A DNA stretch of 64,000 nucleotides from Phytoactinopolyspora halophila. Its GTDB lineage: Bacteria; Actinomycetota; Actinomycetes; Jiangellales; Jiangellaceae. Below, one piece after another: positions 1-8,640 of the stretch (its first letter is position 1; every line of letters starts with the position of its first letter). The notes below the pieces were generated by a model. It made no database searches. It saw nothing but the letters and a program-made list of their open reading frames with translations, and was not told where the DNA came from. Both the position numbers and the translations under genes were made by a program. The stretch spans positions 123,336 through 187,335 of the forward strand of contig NZ_QMIG01000006.1 in the NCBI RefSeq assembly GCF_003287285.1, read 5' to 3'.

Positions 1-312
1 GGTGTACCCGATCCGCCCGTACTCGGCGTGCATGAATCCCAGGTCGAACGTGATGTTGTGCGCCACAAAGATCCGCGACGAGAGCATGTCCGAGACGTGT
101 CCGGCCACCTGCGAGAAGGTCGGCGCGTAGAGAACATCACTCGCCGAGATTCCGTGAATGTGCTGCGCACCGAGATCGCGTTCAGGGTTGAGCAGGGTGC
201 ACCATCGCCGCTCGATTTCGCCATGCTTGTCGACGAGAACGATCGCTAGTTCGACGATGCGGTTTCGCTGCGGAGAAAGCCCCGTTGTCTCCAGATCAAC
301 GACTGCGTACAC
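1..312 (-). CDS. DnaQ-like 3'-5' exonuclease, C-terminally cut by window edge
   Basis: Reading leftward from a GTG at 312-310 the frame stays open to the window edge (104 codons). A good SD (GGCAGGGGG, 330-322) precedes the GTG. The protein opens with VVDLETTGLSP, the DxE metal-binding Exo I motif of DEDDh exonucleases, and continues through HIHGIS and FVAHNITFDLGFM, the Exo II region with its conserved N and D. This is the fold of the DNA polymerase III epsilon subunit, which hydrolyses single-stranded DNA from the 3' end. The Exo III H/D motif and anything C-terminal lie outside the window, so polymerase-associated proofreader, stand-alone nuclease and longer fusion cannot be told apart. 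It is a different gene from the exonuclease-BRCT gene 2.7 kb away. Confidence 0.85.
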   Translation of the reverse strand, partial: MYAVVDLETTGLSPQRNRIVELAIVLVDKHGEIERRWCTLLNPERDLGAQHIHGISASDVLYAPTFSQVAGHVSDMLSSRIFVAHNITFDLGFMHAEYGRIGYT

Positions 313-546
313 ACCGATACACCCCCTGCCAGCACGGAACACTATCCTGTGCCTGCTAACTCCCCCTCGACCTATTCCACCCTGCGCCCTGAATCACCTC
401 GGAACGGCCCGACGCAGAATATCGGCCACCCACGACACATGGAATACGTTCGTGCGCTTCACTCAGCTATTCGCTTGTCGGACATATCCCAGCCAAAGGC
501 GCCGAATAGTCCAGCACAACACTGACGGTCGGTGCATCGCGGCATG

Positions 547-1047
547 TCATGACCGCCCCTCGAGGATGATCGTCAGGCCGTTGTCCGGGTGATAGCTCCA
601 CGACGCGGCCACGTCGTCCCAGGACGCATCAAGAGTGCCGTCCAAGGCGCGCGTCGACGTCATGCGCGACACCGTGGACTCCGGCACCGCGAGCTCGTCC
701 AGCACGCAGAAGACCTCGTCCAGCGTCGCACCCGGGCGTTCCTCTCCCGCACCGAGGACCTCCAGCGCTGATCCGTCGTCAAGCACAGTGATGTACGACG
801 ACTCCGCCGCACACGCATCTTTGGCAGCTTCGAACCTGCTCGACTCCGCTGCAGTGTCGTCCGCGGACTCGGCTACTGCGAGGTCACCCTCCGTATCGGA
901 GTCGAACGCCGTCGCACCGATAACCAGCCCGATCCCGATGCCGACCACCATGACGGCACAGGTAACCGCGATCAGCGCCTGCTGCGTCACCCGCCCGTCG
1001 CCGGCCGGCTCGCCCGCCGTCCTACCTGTCTGGTCATGCTCATCCAT
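547..1047 (-). CDS. orphan membrane-anchored protein, short extracytoplasmic domain
   Basis: I do not recognise this 166-residue protein. The start at 1047 is preferred to an in-frame ATG at 1170 because GGGGAG lies 7 bases upstream and the extra 41 residues are Arg/Cys-rich and unlike protein. Residues 1-22 are polar, 24-47 form one strong transmembrane helix (ALIAVTCAVMVVGIGIGLVI), and the rest is an acidic, Ala/Ser-rich domain with two cysteines (DACAAE and DEVFCVLDE). A single-pass protein with its C-terminal domain outside is likely. A truncated duplicate of its 3' half lies at 13233-13375. No operon partner is apparent. Confidence 0.6.
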   Translation of the reverse strand: MDEHDQTGRTAGEPAGDGRVTQQALIAVTCAVMVVGIGIGLVIGATAFDSDTEGDLAVAESADDTAAESSRFEAAKDACAAESSYITVLDDGSALEVLGAGEERPGATLDEVFCVLDELAVPESTVSRMTSTRALDGTLDASWDDVAASWSYHPDNGLTIILEGRS

Positions 1048-1501
1048 GGCCAGCTCCCCTCGCCGTCGTAACTCGCCGCAACGTCCACACGCCCGCGCGG
1101 CATCCTTCGACGGCGAGCATGGCACCAACCCCGGACACAAACGCTCCGCATAGCCATCCGGATCACGCACAACAGTGACGCCATCCAGATACCAACCCCA
1201 TCTCGCATTCAGTCTTGATACACAGTCGACGGAGTACTCGAACTAAATGCTGTGTTTATTATCGATACATGCTTGACGGCGCAATGGCCGACGATGGCAC
1301 GGCTGGAGACGATCATCCACCGGGCCCGCGCAGTCTGGCGCACTGGCCCATTGCTCATGACCAGCATGGGTGACCACCGAAAGGGCTGCCGACCTACCCC
1401 CTGCGACCGCGCGACACAGCAGCGGTCGCAGGGACCATCCCCCGTCAACATGCAGATCCCTACTGGGATATGAGCAACAGAGCCCCTGCTATGGTGTGCC
1501 G
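1048..1501. other. intergenic stretch with one strong stem-loop
   Basis: No convincing gene was found here on either strand. The one structured element is a perfect 12-bp inverted repeat, CCCTGCGACCGC (1399-1410) and its complement GCGGTCGCAGGG (1422-1433), with an 11-base loop. There is no T-run after it, so it is not a classical intrinsic terminator. It sits about 70 bases upstream of the broken VOC gene. Confidence 0.55.
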
Positions 1502-1934
1502 ATGTCATCGATCAAGCAGTTCCAGGTCACCTTCGACTGCGCAGAACCTGAGCGTGTCTCGTTTTTGGTGCGAGGTGTTGGGGTACGTCGTACCGCCGCC
1601 ACCGGAGGGGTTTGCTACGTGGGACGATTTCAATCGCTCGCTGCCGCCTGAGCGTCGGGATTCAGCGTTCGCCTGCATGGATCCCTCAAGTGTGGGCCCA
1701 CGATTATTCTTCCAACGCGTTCCCGAAGGCAAGGTCGCCAAGAATCGGCTGCATCTTGACGTGCGGGTCGGTACCGGGCTCGTGGGTGAAGAGCGCCTCG
1801 CCACACTCGAGGCGGAGTGCGAACGACTGGTCGCGCTCGGCGCGGTACGCGTGCGACTGCTACCTGCCGATGGCCAGAACGAGTCGTGCATCGTGATGCA
1901 GGACATCGAGGGCAACGAGTTCTGTCTCGACTGA
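1502..1934 (+). pseudogene. VOC (glyoxalase/bleomycin-resistance-like) family gene, frameshifted
   Basis: The frame from ATG 1502 reads MSSIKQFQVTFDCAEPERVS, a normal VOC-domain first strand and helix. The protein then resumes in another frame as RFWCEVLGYVVPPPPEGFATW and runs through LFFQRVPEGK, NRLHLDV and DIEGNEFCLD, the usual metal-ligand-bearing VOC elements, to the stop at 1934. The junction is at about 1560, where GTCTCGTTTTTGG would read correctly if two bases (CG) were restored. Either the gene is inactivated or there is a sequence error; a start at 1470 in the second frame gives an uninterrupted but N-terminally odd product. Two transposon or nuclease relics lie directly downstream, which favours real decay. 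Confidence 0.75.
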
Positions 1935-1937
1935 GCA

Positions 1938-2190
1938 TCCTCCTTCCAAACTGGTAGTTCGATCTGGCCGCGTTCGCAGCGGTGGAGATGATCAGGCCGG
2001 TGTCCCGATAGCCGCCGTCCGCGATGACCGTGGTCCGGCCGACTGCGACCTTCCCACCGGACAGTTCCCACGCCTTGCAGCCGTTGCGGTTTCCGGCGAC
2101 CGGCTGGCGGACGGCCCACGACGAGTCGGGTATGGGCGTCGATGACGACCTGGTGGCTGGTCGACACCACCGAACGGCTCATTGAACGGC
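1938..2190 (-). pseudogene. IS5-type DDE transposase fragment, frameshifted
   Basis: On the minus strand the sequence reads HQVVIDAHTRLVVGRP and then, after a frame change near 2105, PVAGNRNGCKAWELSGGK, VAVGRTTVIADGGYRDTG and LIISTAANAARSNYQF. The ADGGY(R)xTG block around a catalytic Asp, with the preceding GNRNxCKAWE stretch, is characteristic of transposases of small actinobacterial IS5-group elements. Only this central part is left. No terminal inverted repeats or target duplication could be recognised, and the fragment runs straight into the end of the VOC gene on one side and the helicase relic on the other. Confidence 0.75.
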
Positions 2191-2201
2191 ATGTACCACG
2201 A

Positions 2202-2223
2202 GTCCCAGTCATATGACTGGGAC
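2202..2223. repeat. 22-bp perfect palindrome at the junction of two gene relics
   Basis: GTCCCAGTCAT is followed immediately by its exact reverse complement, centred on CATATG. It sits between the IS5-type transposase fragment and the 3' end of the helicase-nuclease relic. The spacer-free form would extrude as a loopless cruciform. It may mark a deletion or insertion junction or be a former operator; nothing next to it now looks like a functional promoter. Confidence 0.6.
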
Positions 2224-2235
2224 GACAGAGTACGG

Positions 2236-2817
2236 TCGCGAGGTCGCGTCGGCACAGACCGTACTCGACCGCTCTCGAGGGGCGCACGAACAGCAGCACG
2301 CTGCAGCTCACCCGCTCTCCACTCGCGTCGGCAACGGCCCGCGCGTACACCTCCAGCTGCGTTCCATGCGCTGCGATCGCTTCGGCACCGGTCGACGCGG
2401 CCGTCTTGAAATCACGATCACCAGCCCCACGTCGCGGAACATCAGATCGGCGTAGCCCTCGACCAGCACGCCGTCCACAAGCGTCCGGACATATGCCTTC
2501 CGCCAGCGCAGCGAACCGGCGGCCGCACCGGTGGCGATCCGTACGGCGAGCTCGATCTTGATCGGCTCAGTGTTCTGCAACTCATCGAGAAGCAACCGTT
2601 GATACCGCCTGATCAGGCGATCCCGCGTTTCCGCGTCGCTTCCGACCAGCCGCCGGGCGGGCACCAGCAGATCATGGAAATGCAGTGCTCCGTCAGCCAC
2701 TCTGCGCTCGGCCGCGTCGAGCGTGGCCAGCGACCACCGCAGAACGTTATCCACGAATTCCGCGCGGATACGGGCGACCATCTCGGTGAGTTCGACGAAG
2801 ACTGTACGGATCTCGGC
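2236..2817 (-). pseudogene. UvrD/RecB-type helicase-nuclease relic with large internal deletion
   Basis: Two well-separated parts of a long helicase-nuclease are fused. The N-terminal piece contains DGALHFHDLLVPARRL and YQRLLLDELQNTEPIKIEL, the motif II (Walker B) region of UvrD/AddA-like helicases, in which DEFQDTDP is usual and DELQNTEP is a degenerate form. It continues directly into the C-terminal nuclease portion, GYADLMFRD, LVIVDFKTAAS and QLEVYARAVADASGE, with the D and DxK residues of a PD-(D/E)XK RecB-like site. One base is missing at about 2418, shifting the frame inside LVIV(D)FKT. Motif I and most helicase motifs are absent. The remnant is clearly non-functional. Confidence 0.75.
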
Positions 2818-2985
2818 CACGGGACACACAGGTCGGCGTCGTCCTCGCCCAGACGTGCCACCCCCATAGCCGATCGCCATGTCACCTGTCAGCGATACGA
2901 ATAAATGGCCGATGGGTATCGACTTCGACCCAGGCCCCATGGCATGATCGCTCTTTCTTATTAATCATCAGGGGAGAGCGCCACG

Positions 2986-3972
2986 GTGTCCATGTCGAGC
3001 ATGCTCACCGGCCAGCCATCTACGCCGGATCCTCAGCTTGTAGACGCACTGACAAAGGGAACCTTCGCGGCCGTCGACTTCGAGACAGCCACGTACGCAA
3101 GAGCCTCCGCATGCTCCTTGGCAGTTGTCACCGTCGACGACGGTCAGATTACTAGCGAGCAGAGTTGGTTCATCCGACCTCCAGACAACCGCTATTACTC
3201 TTTCAATACCGCCCTTCACGGCATCGGTCCCGCTAACACGGAAAGTTCCCCACCATTCGACCAGGTATTTCCGGAAGCATATGAACACATCGCAGGTCGT
3301 CCGGTCATCGCTCACAACGCAGCTTTCGATATCGGTGTCATCCGAGACGAACACGTGCGAATTGGGGCGTCGTGGCCGGAAATGCGGATCGGATGCACGC
3401 TCGTGCTTTCCAGGCGTGCTTGGAGAGGGCTGTCCTCCTATGCGCTGCCGTCCGTCGCACATTTCCTAGGGCTCGACAACTTTGCCCATCACGACGCTGC
3501 AGCGGATGCAAGGACGTGTGCGCACATTGCCCGATACCTCATCGCCGTAACCGAAGCTCCTGACCTGGACGAAGTTGCCCGTACGCTGGGCGTGAATCTC
3601 GGCATGCTCGATCCCGCCGACTACCGCTCCTGCCATGCGAAAGGCTACGGCACGAACGGATGGGGTCTTCTTGCGCCGGACCCTGCCGAGATCGACCCTG
3701 ATCATCCGTTCGCTGGAGCGAAGGTCGCGTTTACGGGTTCCCTATCGTCCATGACGAGGCAAGAGGCAGCCCAACTCCTAGTAAACGCAGGCGGCGAGTT
3801 CACGCAAGGTATTTCTCGGTTTACTAGATACCTGGTGTTCGGCCAGCAGGATTTTTCAAAGTTCGTCGATGGCCAGAAGTCCGCGAAGACGCGCAGGGCA
3901 GAGGCCATCATTTCAAACGGTCACACGCTCCAAATCATCAGCGAAGATGATTTCTTGCGAATGCTGGGCTGA
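2986..3972 (+). CDS. exonuclease with C-terminal BRCT domain
   Basis: A 328-residue two-domain protein. Residues about 25-190 are a DEDDh exonuclease: AAVDFETAT carries the Exo I D and E, VIAHNAAFDIGVI the Exo II D, and NFAHHDAAADA the Exo III H and D. Residues about 238-328 are a BRCT domain (FAGAKVAFTGSLSSMTRQEA, ISRFTRYLVFG). This pairing is known in bacterial DnaQ-like proteins, where BRCT probably binds DNA ends or a partner. The GTG at 2986 is chosen because GGGGAG lies 9 bases upstream; an ATG two codons later is less well placed. The gene stands alone between decayed elements and appears intact, with all four acidic residues and the His kept. Confidence 0.85.
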   Translation: MSMSSMLTGQPSTPDPQLVDALTKGTFAAVDFETATYARASACSLAVVTVDDGQITSEQSWFIRPPDNRYYSFNTALHGIGPANTESSPPFDQVFPEAYEHIAGRPVIAHNAAFDIGVIRDEHVRIGASWPEMRIGCTLVLSRRAWRGLSSYALPSVAHFLGLDNFAHHDAAADARTCAHIARYLIAVTEAPDLDEVARTLGVNLGMLDPADYRSCHAKGYGTNGWGLLAPDPAEIDPDHPFAGAKVAFTGSLSSMTRQEAAQLLVNAGGEFTQGISRFTRYLVFGQQDFSKFVDGQKSAKTRRAEAIISNGHTLQIISEDDFLRMLG

Positions 3973-4082
3973 TGGCTGAGCCACCAGGTCGTTCTTCTCG
4001 CCCCGGTTGAACAATTCGACCACTCTGTAACCCCCATCCGGCGCGGCAGAACGACACCTTCCATCTTGCCTTTACTTGTACG

Positions 4083-4432
4083 TGACGAACCTCGACGCCA
4101 CCGCCGAATTCGTCATCAACGCCTACCACGGGCTCTTCCAGATCGAGAAGTCCTTCCGAATGTCCAAGCACGACCTACGCGCGCCCGTTCGACCACCGTA
4201 AACGTGGTTCGATCGAGGCACACCTGACCATAGTGTTCGCCATACTCGCCGTGAACAGATCGATCGAACACGCAACCGGCTGGTCAATCAAGAGTTTCGT
4301 GCGCACCGCACGTCGCTACCGCACTATCCAGATCCAAGCCGGTGCCCGGACCCTCACCACCGCCGACCGCTACCAGACGATCGCCGCGACGCACTCGAGC
4401 AGATCAACCGGCACTCAAGTACGCACCAAATG
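4083..4432 (+). pseudogene. IS1634-type transposase, C-terminal fragment
   Basis: The frame reads YVTNLDATAEFVINAYHGLF, QIEKSFRMSKHDLRARP, GSIEAHLTIVFAILAVNRSI and KSFVRTARRYRTIQIQAG, the well-conserved C-terminus of IS1634-type (IS4 superfamily) transposases including the catalytic E in QIEKSFR. A one-base frame change near 4370 separates TTAD from LPDDRRDALEQINRHSS, which is the normal C-terminal end. The catalytic core upstream is missing. No stop-free start is available, so this is a relic. Confidence 0.75.
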
Positions 4433-4440
4433 ATAACGTC

Positions 4441-4637
4441 GGGTCACTTTTCGCCCGAGTAGACCGGCAGGCGACGCTTGTGCGTGGCATACGACGGCGG
4501 ATCCACACCGGCCTCGTCCCAGAACCCGCAGGTCGTCCTGCTTGCTCGTCGACTCGATGATCCGAGCCAGCACCGACGCCCGGAACACCTCGTCCCTGTC
4601 GGTCGCGCGGTCGAAGACGAGTACCTCATACACCGAG
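4441..4637 (-). pseudogene. IS1634-type transposase, N-terminal-side fragment in inverted orientation
   Basis: On the minus strand the sequence reads KVDALASVYEVLVFDRATDR, DEVFRASVLARIIESTSKQD, DLRVL and, after one frame change near 4513, DEAGVDPPSYATHKRRLPVYSGEK followed by a stop. The block RIIE-TSK-LRVL-EAGVDxPSY-T-RRLPVY is typical of the N-terminal third of IS1634-type transposases. It directly abuts the C-terminal fragment, which is on the opposite strand, so a single element seems to have lost its middle and been inverted. From 4640 to 4911 I see no further gene. Confidence 0.6.
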
Positions 4638-4911
4638 GCCAGCGCGTCAACCTTGCGACCACACGATCTTCCGGTCCGAGCTTGGCCATGACGAACACAT
4701 TTCGAGCATGAGTCAAACCCGCCGAAATAATCACAACCTGATCACGAGGCCAGATTAACGGCTCCCGGGGTGGTGACGTCGAATGCGGCCACGGTCTAGC
4801 CTTTCTGAAATCCACGCTGGTGGCCCATATCCGCCGAGCGTCGACGTCATACCCATGGACGGCGGCGCCCAGGAGACCGACCGATCTCCGAGACGAACAG
4901 GGAGGGCGAAC

Positions 4912-6057
4912 ATGCGTATCACGAAACTACTGGCGCCGTCGCTCGTCGTACCGGCATTATTCCTTGCCGCATGCACCGACGACGGCGGCGGCGACAACGG
5001 CGAGCCCGCCCTCCCGGATGACGAGATGGTCGAGGGAGCCGACGAGGACGCTCCTGGGAACGAGGACGGGGACGATGCCGGTTCCTCCGGGGGCACGCTC
5101 GCAGAGGTCCGCGACCGGGGCGTTCTCAACTGCGGCATCAACGGCGCCGTACCCGGCTTCGGGTTTGTGACACCGGAGGGCGAATACGAGGGATTCGACG
5201 TCGAATTCTGCCGCGTCGTTGCGGCAGCTGTCCTCGGTGACGCCGACGCGGTTGACTACACGGAGCTGACCGCAGAGACTCGCTTCGCCGCGCTCCAGGC
5301 CCGTGAGATTGACGTGCTGATCCGCAACACAACGTGGACCTCGTCGCGGGACGGCAGCGAGAGCGGCAGCTTCACCACCACGACGTTCTACGACGGCCAG
5401 GGCATGATGGTCCGCGCCGACGACGGCTTCGAGTCGCTCGACGATATGGATGGCACGGCCATCTGCACGCTGTCCGGAACCACTACCGAGTTGAATCTCG
5501 AATCCGCCTTCTCCGCCCGGGGCCTCGATTACGAGCCACTCACCTTCGAGGACAACGACACCCTCCGCGAGGCGTTCCTGGCCGAGCGGTGCGACGGGTG
5601 GACGTCGGACAAGTCGCAGCTCGCGGCCTTCCGGGCTGAATGGCCCGAAGAGGAAGGTGGCTCCGAGGCGTTGACTGTCCTGGACGAGACCATGTCGAAG
5701 GAACCGCTCGGTCCCGTGACGCTCGACGGCGACGACGAGTGGCACGACGCCGTGCACTGGGCCGTCATCGCCACCATCCAGGCCTGGGAGTTCGGGATCG
5801 ATTCGTCGAACGTGGAGGACTTTCTCGACGCCGACCCCGAGGAGGACCCCGAGATCGCGCGTTTCCTCGGTATCGACGACTTCGACCCGGGCCTCGGGCT
5901 CGATCCGGATTTCGCGGTGAACATCCTGGAGCAGGTCGGCAACTACCAGGAGATCTACGAGCGGACCGTCGGCCCGGACACCGCGCTCGGCCTGGAGCCC
6001 GGGCTGAACAACCTGTGGACTGAGGGTGGCCTGCTGTATCCGCCGCCGTACCGGTAG
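4912..6057 (+). CDS. aapJ: amino-acid ABC transporter substrate-binding lipoprotein (AapJ type)
   Basis: A 381-residue lipoprotein that captures L-amino acids outside the membrane and hands them to the permease pair encoded next. The start at 4912 has GGAGGG 5 bases upstream and gives a lipoprotein signal ending LFLAAC (Cys21); a longer frame from 4783 would bury that signal. An acidic Gly/Asp/Glu-rich linker follows to about residue 60. The body has AapJ landmarks: RGVLNCGINGAVPGFGF, GFDVEFCRVVAAAVLGDA, TRFAALQAREIDVLIRNTTW and FYDGQGMMV. It is the first gene of the four-gene importer and is separated from the permeases by a stem-loop that would favour its higher expression. Exact substrate within the amino acids cannot be read from sequence. 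Confidence 0.9.
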   Translation: MRITKLLAPSLVVPALFLAACTDDGGGDNGEPALPDDEMVEGADEDAPGNEDGDDAGSSGGTLAEVRDRGVLNCGINGAVPGFGFVTPEGEYEGFDVEFCRVVAAAVLGDADAVDYTELTAETRFAALQAREIDVLIRNTTWTSSRDGSESGSFTTTTFYDGQGMMVRADDGFESLDDMDGTAICTLSGTTTELNLESAFSARGLDYEPLTFEDNDTLREAFLAERCDGWTSDKSQLAAFRAEWPEEEGGSEALTVLDETMSKEPLGPVTLDGDDEWHDAVHWAVIATIQAWEFGIDSSNVEDFLDADPEEDPEIARFLGIDDFDPGLGLDPDFAVNILEQVGNYQEIYERTVGPDTALGLEPGLNNLWTEGGLLYPPPYR

Positions 6058-6109
6058 ACATACCGAACCCGGGAGGTCAAGAATCCGGATCACCGTCGTG
6101 TGATCTGCT

Positions 6110-6140
6110 CCTGCGGGGCGGCTCCCTGCCGCCCCGCAGG
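6110..6140 (+). terminator. intra-operon stem-loop between binding protein and permease genes
   Basis: CCTGCGGGGCGG (6110-6121) pairs perfectly with CCGCCCCGCAGG (6129-6140) across a 7-base loop. No U-tract follows. Such GC-rich hairpins in ABC operons usually act as partial terminators or 3' mRNA stabilisers that raise the binding protein above the permeases; that role is inferred here. Confidence 0.65.
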
Positions 6141-6176
6141 GCGAAGCGAGGCGGGCCGCGTCCCTGAGGAGGCAGG

Positions 6177-7358
6177 GTGAGCGAGGAACGGCAGGTGACG
6201 ACCACGAGGACGAGACCGCCGCCGTGGCGAGACGAGCGCGTGCTGCGGATCGCCGCTCAGGTGATCTTCCTTGCTGCCGTGGCCGCACTGCTCTGGGCGC
6301 TGGGCAACAACCTCGTGCGCAACATGCAGGCACAGGGCATGCGCACCGATTTCGGCTTCCTCGAGCAGAACGCCGGGTTCACGCTCACCGGTTCTGAGTT
6401 CTCCTCCAGGGATTCCATCGGCGACGCCCTGCTGGTGGGCTTGCAGAACACGATCACGGTTTCCATCTGGGGCATCCTGCTGGCGACGGTGATCGGGGTG
6501 ATCGTCGGGATCGCCCGGCTGAGCACCAACTGGCTGGTACGCAAATGCGCCGCCGCATACGTCGAAGCGTTGCGCAATGTCCCGCTCATCGTGTTCCTGA
6601 TGTTCTTGTACCTGGCCGTGCTGCAGCAGCTTCCCCGCATCAGCGACGCCATCGATTTCGGCGGATTCGTCTTCTCGAATCGCGGCCTGTACACGCCGTG
6701 GATCGAGGTGGCCGAGGACAGCGGGCTCTTTCTCGCGATCTGCGCCGCAGCGGCGGTGCTCGCCGTCGTCGTGGGAGTCGTGCGGACGAGGCGCTTCGAC
6801 GCGACCGGCGAGCCGCACCACCGGGTGCTGTGGGGCGGCGGGATCTTCCTGCTCATCGCCGGTGTCGCCTGGGCACTGCTGGGGCGCCCGGTGAGCGGCA
6901 CGCTCCCGACGCTGGACGGGCGCAACGTCAGCGGGGGCTACGAGCTGTCCGTCGAGTACGGCGCCCTGCTGCTGGGACTGGTGCTGTACATGGCGACGTT
7001 CATCGCCGAGATCGTGCGTGGCAGCATCCTGGCGGTCCCGAAGGGCCAGTCCGAGGCGTCGAACGCGCTCGGGCTCAGCGGGTTCCAGCGCTACCGCTAC
7101 ATCGTGCTGCCGCAAGCATTGCGGATCGCCGTGCCCCCGACCGGCAACGAGTTCATCAACCTGGCCAAGAACTCCGCGCTCGGCCTCGCGATCGCCTTCC
7201 CGGAGCTGCTCCGCGTGACGCGCCTGTCCATCAGCCAGGGCCAGCCGGCGCCGCAGCTCATCGGGATCATGATGCTCATGTACTTGGCGATCAGCCTCCT
7301 CCTGTCGCTGCTCATGAACATGATCAATCGCCGGCTCGGGCTGAAGGGGGCACAGTGA
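6177..7358 (+). CDS. aapQ: amino-acid ABC transporter permease (AapQ type)
   Basis: A 393-residue inner-membrane permease of the general amino-acid importer. The GTG at 6177 follows GAGGAGG at a spacing of about 5. It has the long periplasmic insertion between the first and second transmembrane segments that sets AapQ apart from short His/Glu-type permeases (residues about 50-85), then multiple hydrophobic helices. The EAA coupling loop near the C-terminus is seen as KGQSEASNALGLSGFQRYRY followed by VLPQALRIAVPPTGNEFINL. It overlaps the next gene by 4 bases (GTGA), indicating translational coupling. Confidence 0.9.
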   Translation: MSEERQVTTTRTRPPPWRDERVLRIAAQVIFLAAVAALLWALGNNLVRNMQAQGMRTDFGFLEQNAGFTLTGSEFSSRDSIGDALLVGLQNTITVSIWGILLATVIGVIVGIARLSTNWLVRKCAAAYVEALRNVPLIVFLMFLYLAVLQQLPRISDAIDFGGFVFSNRGLYTPWIEVAEDSGLFLAICAAAAVLAVVVGVVRTRRFDATGEPHHRVLWGGGIFLLIAGVAWALLGRPVSGTLPTLDGRNVSGGYELSVEYGALLLGLVLYMATFIAEIVRGSILAVPKGQSEASNALGLSGFQRYRYIVLPQALRIAVPPTGNEFINLAKNSALGLAIAFPELLRVTRLSISQGQPAPQLIGIMMLMYLAISLLLSLLMNMINRRLGLKGAQ

Positions 7359-8620
7359 GCGATACCAACGTCCCTACATCCGAGTACCGGCCGCAAGCCT
7401 CCGAGCAGCCACCGACGCGCACCACATCGCCCCGCGAATGGGTGCGACTGAACCTGTTCAACACCTGGTACAACTCCCTGCTGACCGTCGTGCTGGCGCC
7501 GCTCGTCGGCTACGTCATCTACCGCGCCCTCCGGTTCGTCTTCGTCACCGCACGCTGGGAGATCATCGAGGTCAACCTCACCAATTTCATGGTGGGCACC
7601 TTCCCGCGAGGCGAGCTGTGGCGGGTGTGGGGCGCCATCATCATCCTGGGGCTCGTCATCGGGCTGGGCCTCGGCGTTACCTCCCGTGCCAGCGCGGAAA
7701 CGGCCAGGGCACGCGGCGTCGCCGCCGGCACGTCGTGGTCGCTGGTTGCCCGGCGTGCCGCTCCGGCCCTGCTACTCCTGGTCGCGCTCGTGGTCTTCGT
7801 GCGCACGGCCACGCCTCTGCTGCTCCTTGCCGCCGCCCTGGCCGTGGCTGCCGGCGGCTACGTCGCCGGCCGGTGGATCCCGCCGCAGCATCGACGATGG
7901 ATGCATATCGCCGTGGTGGCAGGGCTGGCCGGCTCCTACGTCGTCATGACCCAGTTCGGCGGCGTCAACCTGGCGCATTGGGGCGGGTTGATGCTCACCG
8001 TGTTCCTCGCGGTTGGCGGGATCGCGCTGGCGTTCCCGGTCGGCATCATCGTCGCACTCGGGCGACGCTCCAAATTGCCAGCCATCCGTGTGGTATCGAT
8101 GCTCTACATCGAGCTGATCCGTGGCCTACCACTCATCGCGCTGCTATACATGGGCTGGCTCATCCTCCCGTTCCTGCTCCCGATCGGCTTTCCCACACCC
8201 GGGCGGACCTGGCGAGCGCTGATCGTCCTGCTCGTGTTCACCGCCGCCTACGTCGCCGAGATAGTCCGCGGCGGCCTGCAGAGCATCCCGAAGGGCCAAT
8301 ACGAGGCCGCGCAGGCCCTTGGCCTGCCGGCGTGGAAGATGATGCGGCTGGTCATCCTGCCTCAGGCGCTGCGCAACGTGATCCCGGCGCTGGTCGGCCA
8401 GTTCATCAGCCTGTTCAAGGACACCTCGCTGGTCCTGCTCATCGCGCTGACCGATCTGCTGGGAGTTGCCCGCCGGGTCACCCAGCAGCCCGAATTCCTC
8501 GGGCAGGGCCTGCATGCCGAGAGCCTGCTGTTCGTATCGTTCATCTACTGGGTGGGCTCGTATTGGATGTCGCGCGAGAGCCAGCGGATGGAGCAACGAC
8601 TCGGTCTCGGTGAGCGCTAG
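7355..8620 (+). CDS. aapM: amino-acid ABC transporter permease (AapM type)
   Basis: A 421-residue permease that should form a heterodimer with the preceding one. The GTG at 7355 overlaps the previous stop and has AGGGGG just upstream; longer versions of the frame only read through the antisense-free interior of the previous gene. The N-terminal 40 residues are soluble, with [20 protein letters not shown] leading into the first membrane segment, followed by about eight hydrophobic helices. The EAA loop reads [20 protein letters not shown] and then [20 protein letters not shown]. The C-terminus [15 protein letters not shown] is typical of AapM. Confidence 0.9.
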   Translation: MSDTNVPTSEYRPQASEQPPTRTTSPREWVRLNLFNTWYNSLLTVVLAPLVGYVIYRALRFVFVTARWEIIEVNLTNFMVGTFPRGELWRVWGAIIILGLVIGLGLGVTSRASAETARARGVAAGTSWSLVARRAAPALLLLVALVVFVRTATPLLLLAAALAVAAGGYVAGRWIPPQHRRWMHIAVVAGLAGSYVVMTQFGGVNLAHWGGLMLTVFLAVGGIALAFPVGIIVALGRRSKLPAIRVVSMLYIELIRGLPLIALLYMGWLILPFLLPIGFPTPGRTWRALIVLLVFTAAYVAEIVRGGLQSIPKGQYEAAQALGLPAWKMMRLVILPQALRNVIPALVGQFISLFKDTSLVLLIALTDLLGVARRVTQQPEFLGQGLHAESLLFVSFIYWVGSYWMSRESQRMEQRLGLGER

Positions 8621-8640
8621 ATGCACGAGGAGGATTCCCC

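Noticed and set aside
547..1170. Longer 207-codon version of the orphan membrane protein
   Set aside because: The extra N-terminal residues (Arg/Cys-rich) show no signal peptide and the internal ATG at 1047 has a well-placed SD.
1209..1508. A 99-codon open frame on the minus strand upstream of the VOC gene
   Set aside because: Composition is Arg/Ser-rich without recognisable domain, no SD, and it runs across the 1399-1433 hairpin. Treated as chance.
1470..1934. Continuous 154-codon frame that could make the VOC gene intact with a start at 1470
   Set aside because: Its first 30 residues (MSNRAPAMVCRCHRSSSSRS) are unlike any VOC start, while the alternative frame at 1502 gives a normal one, so a frameshift is the better explanation.
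6545..7354. Extending the second permease gene 270 codons upstream
   Set aside because: That part reads Arg/Gly/His-rich in an off-frame of the first permease gene; GTG 7355 with an SD and a 4-base overlap is the natural start.
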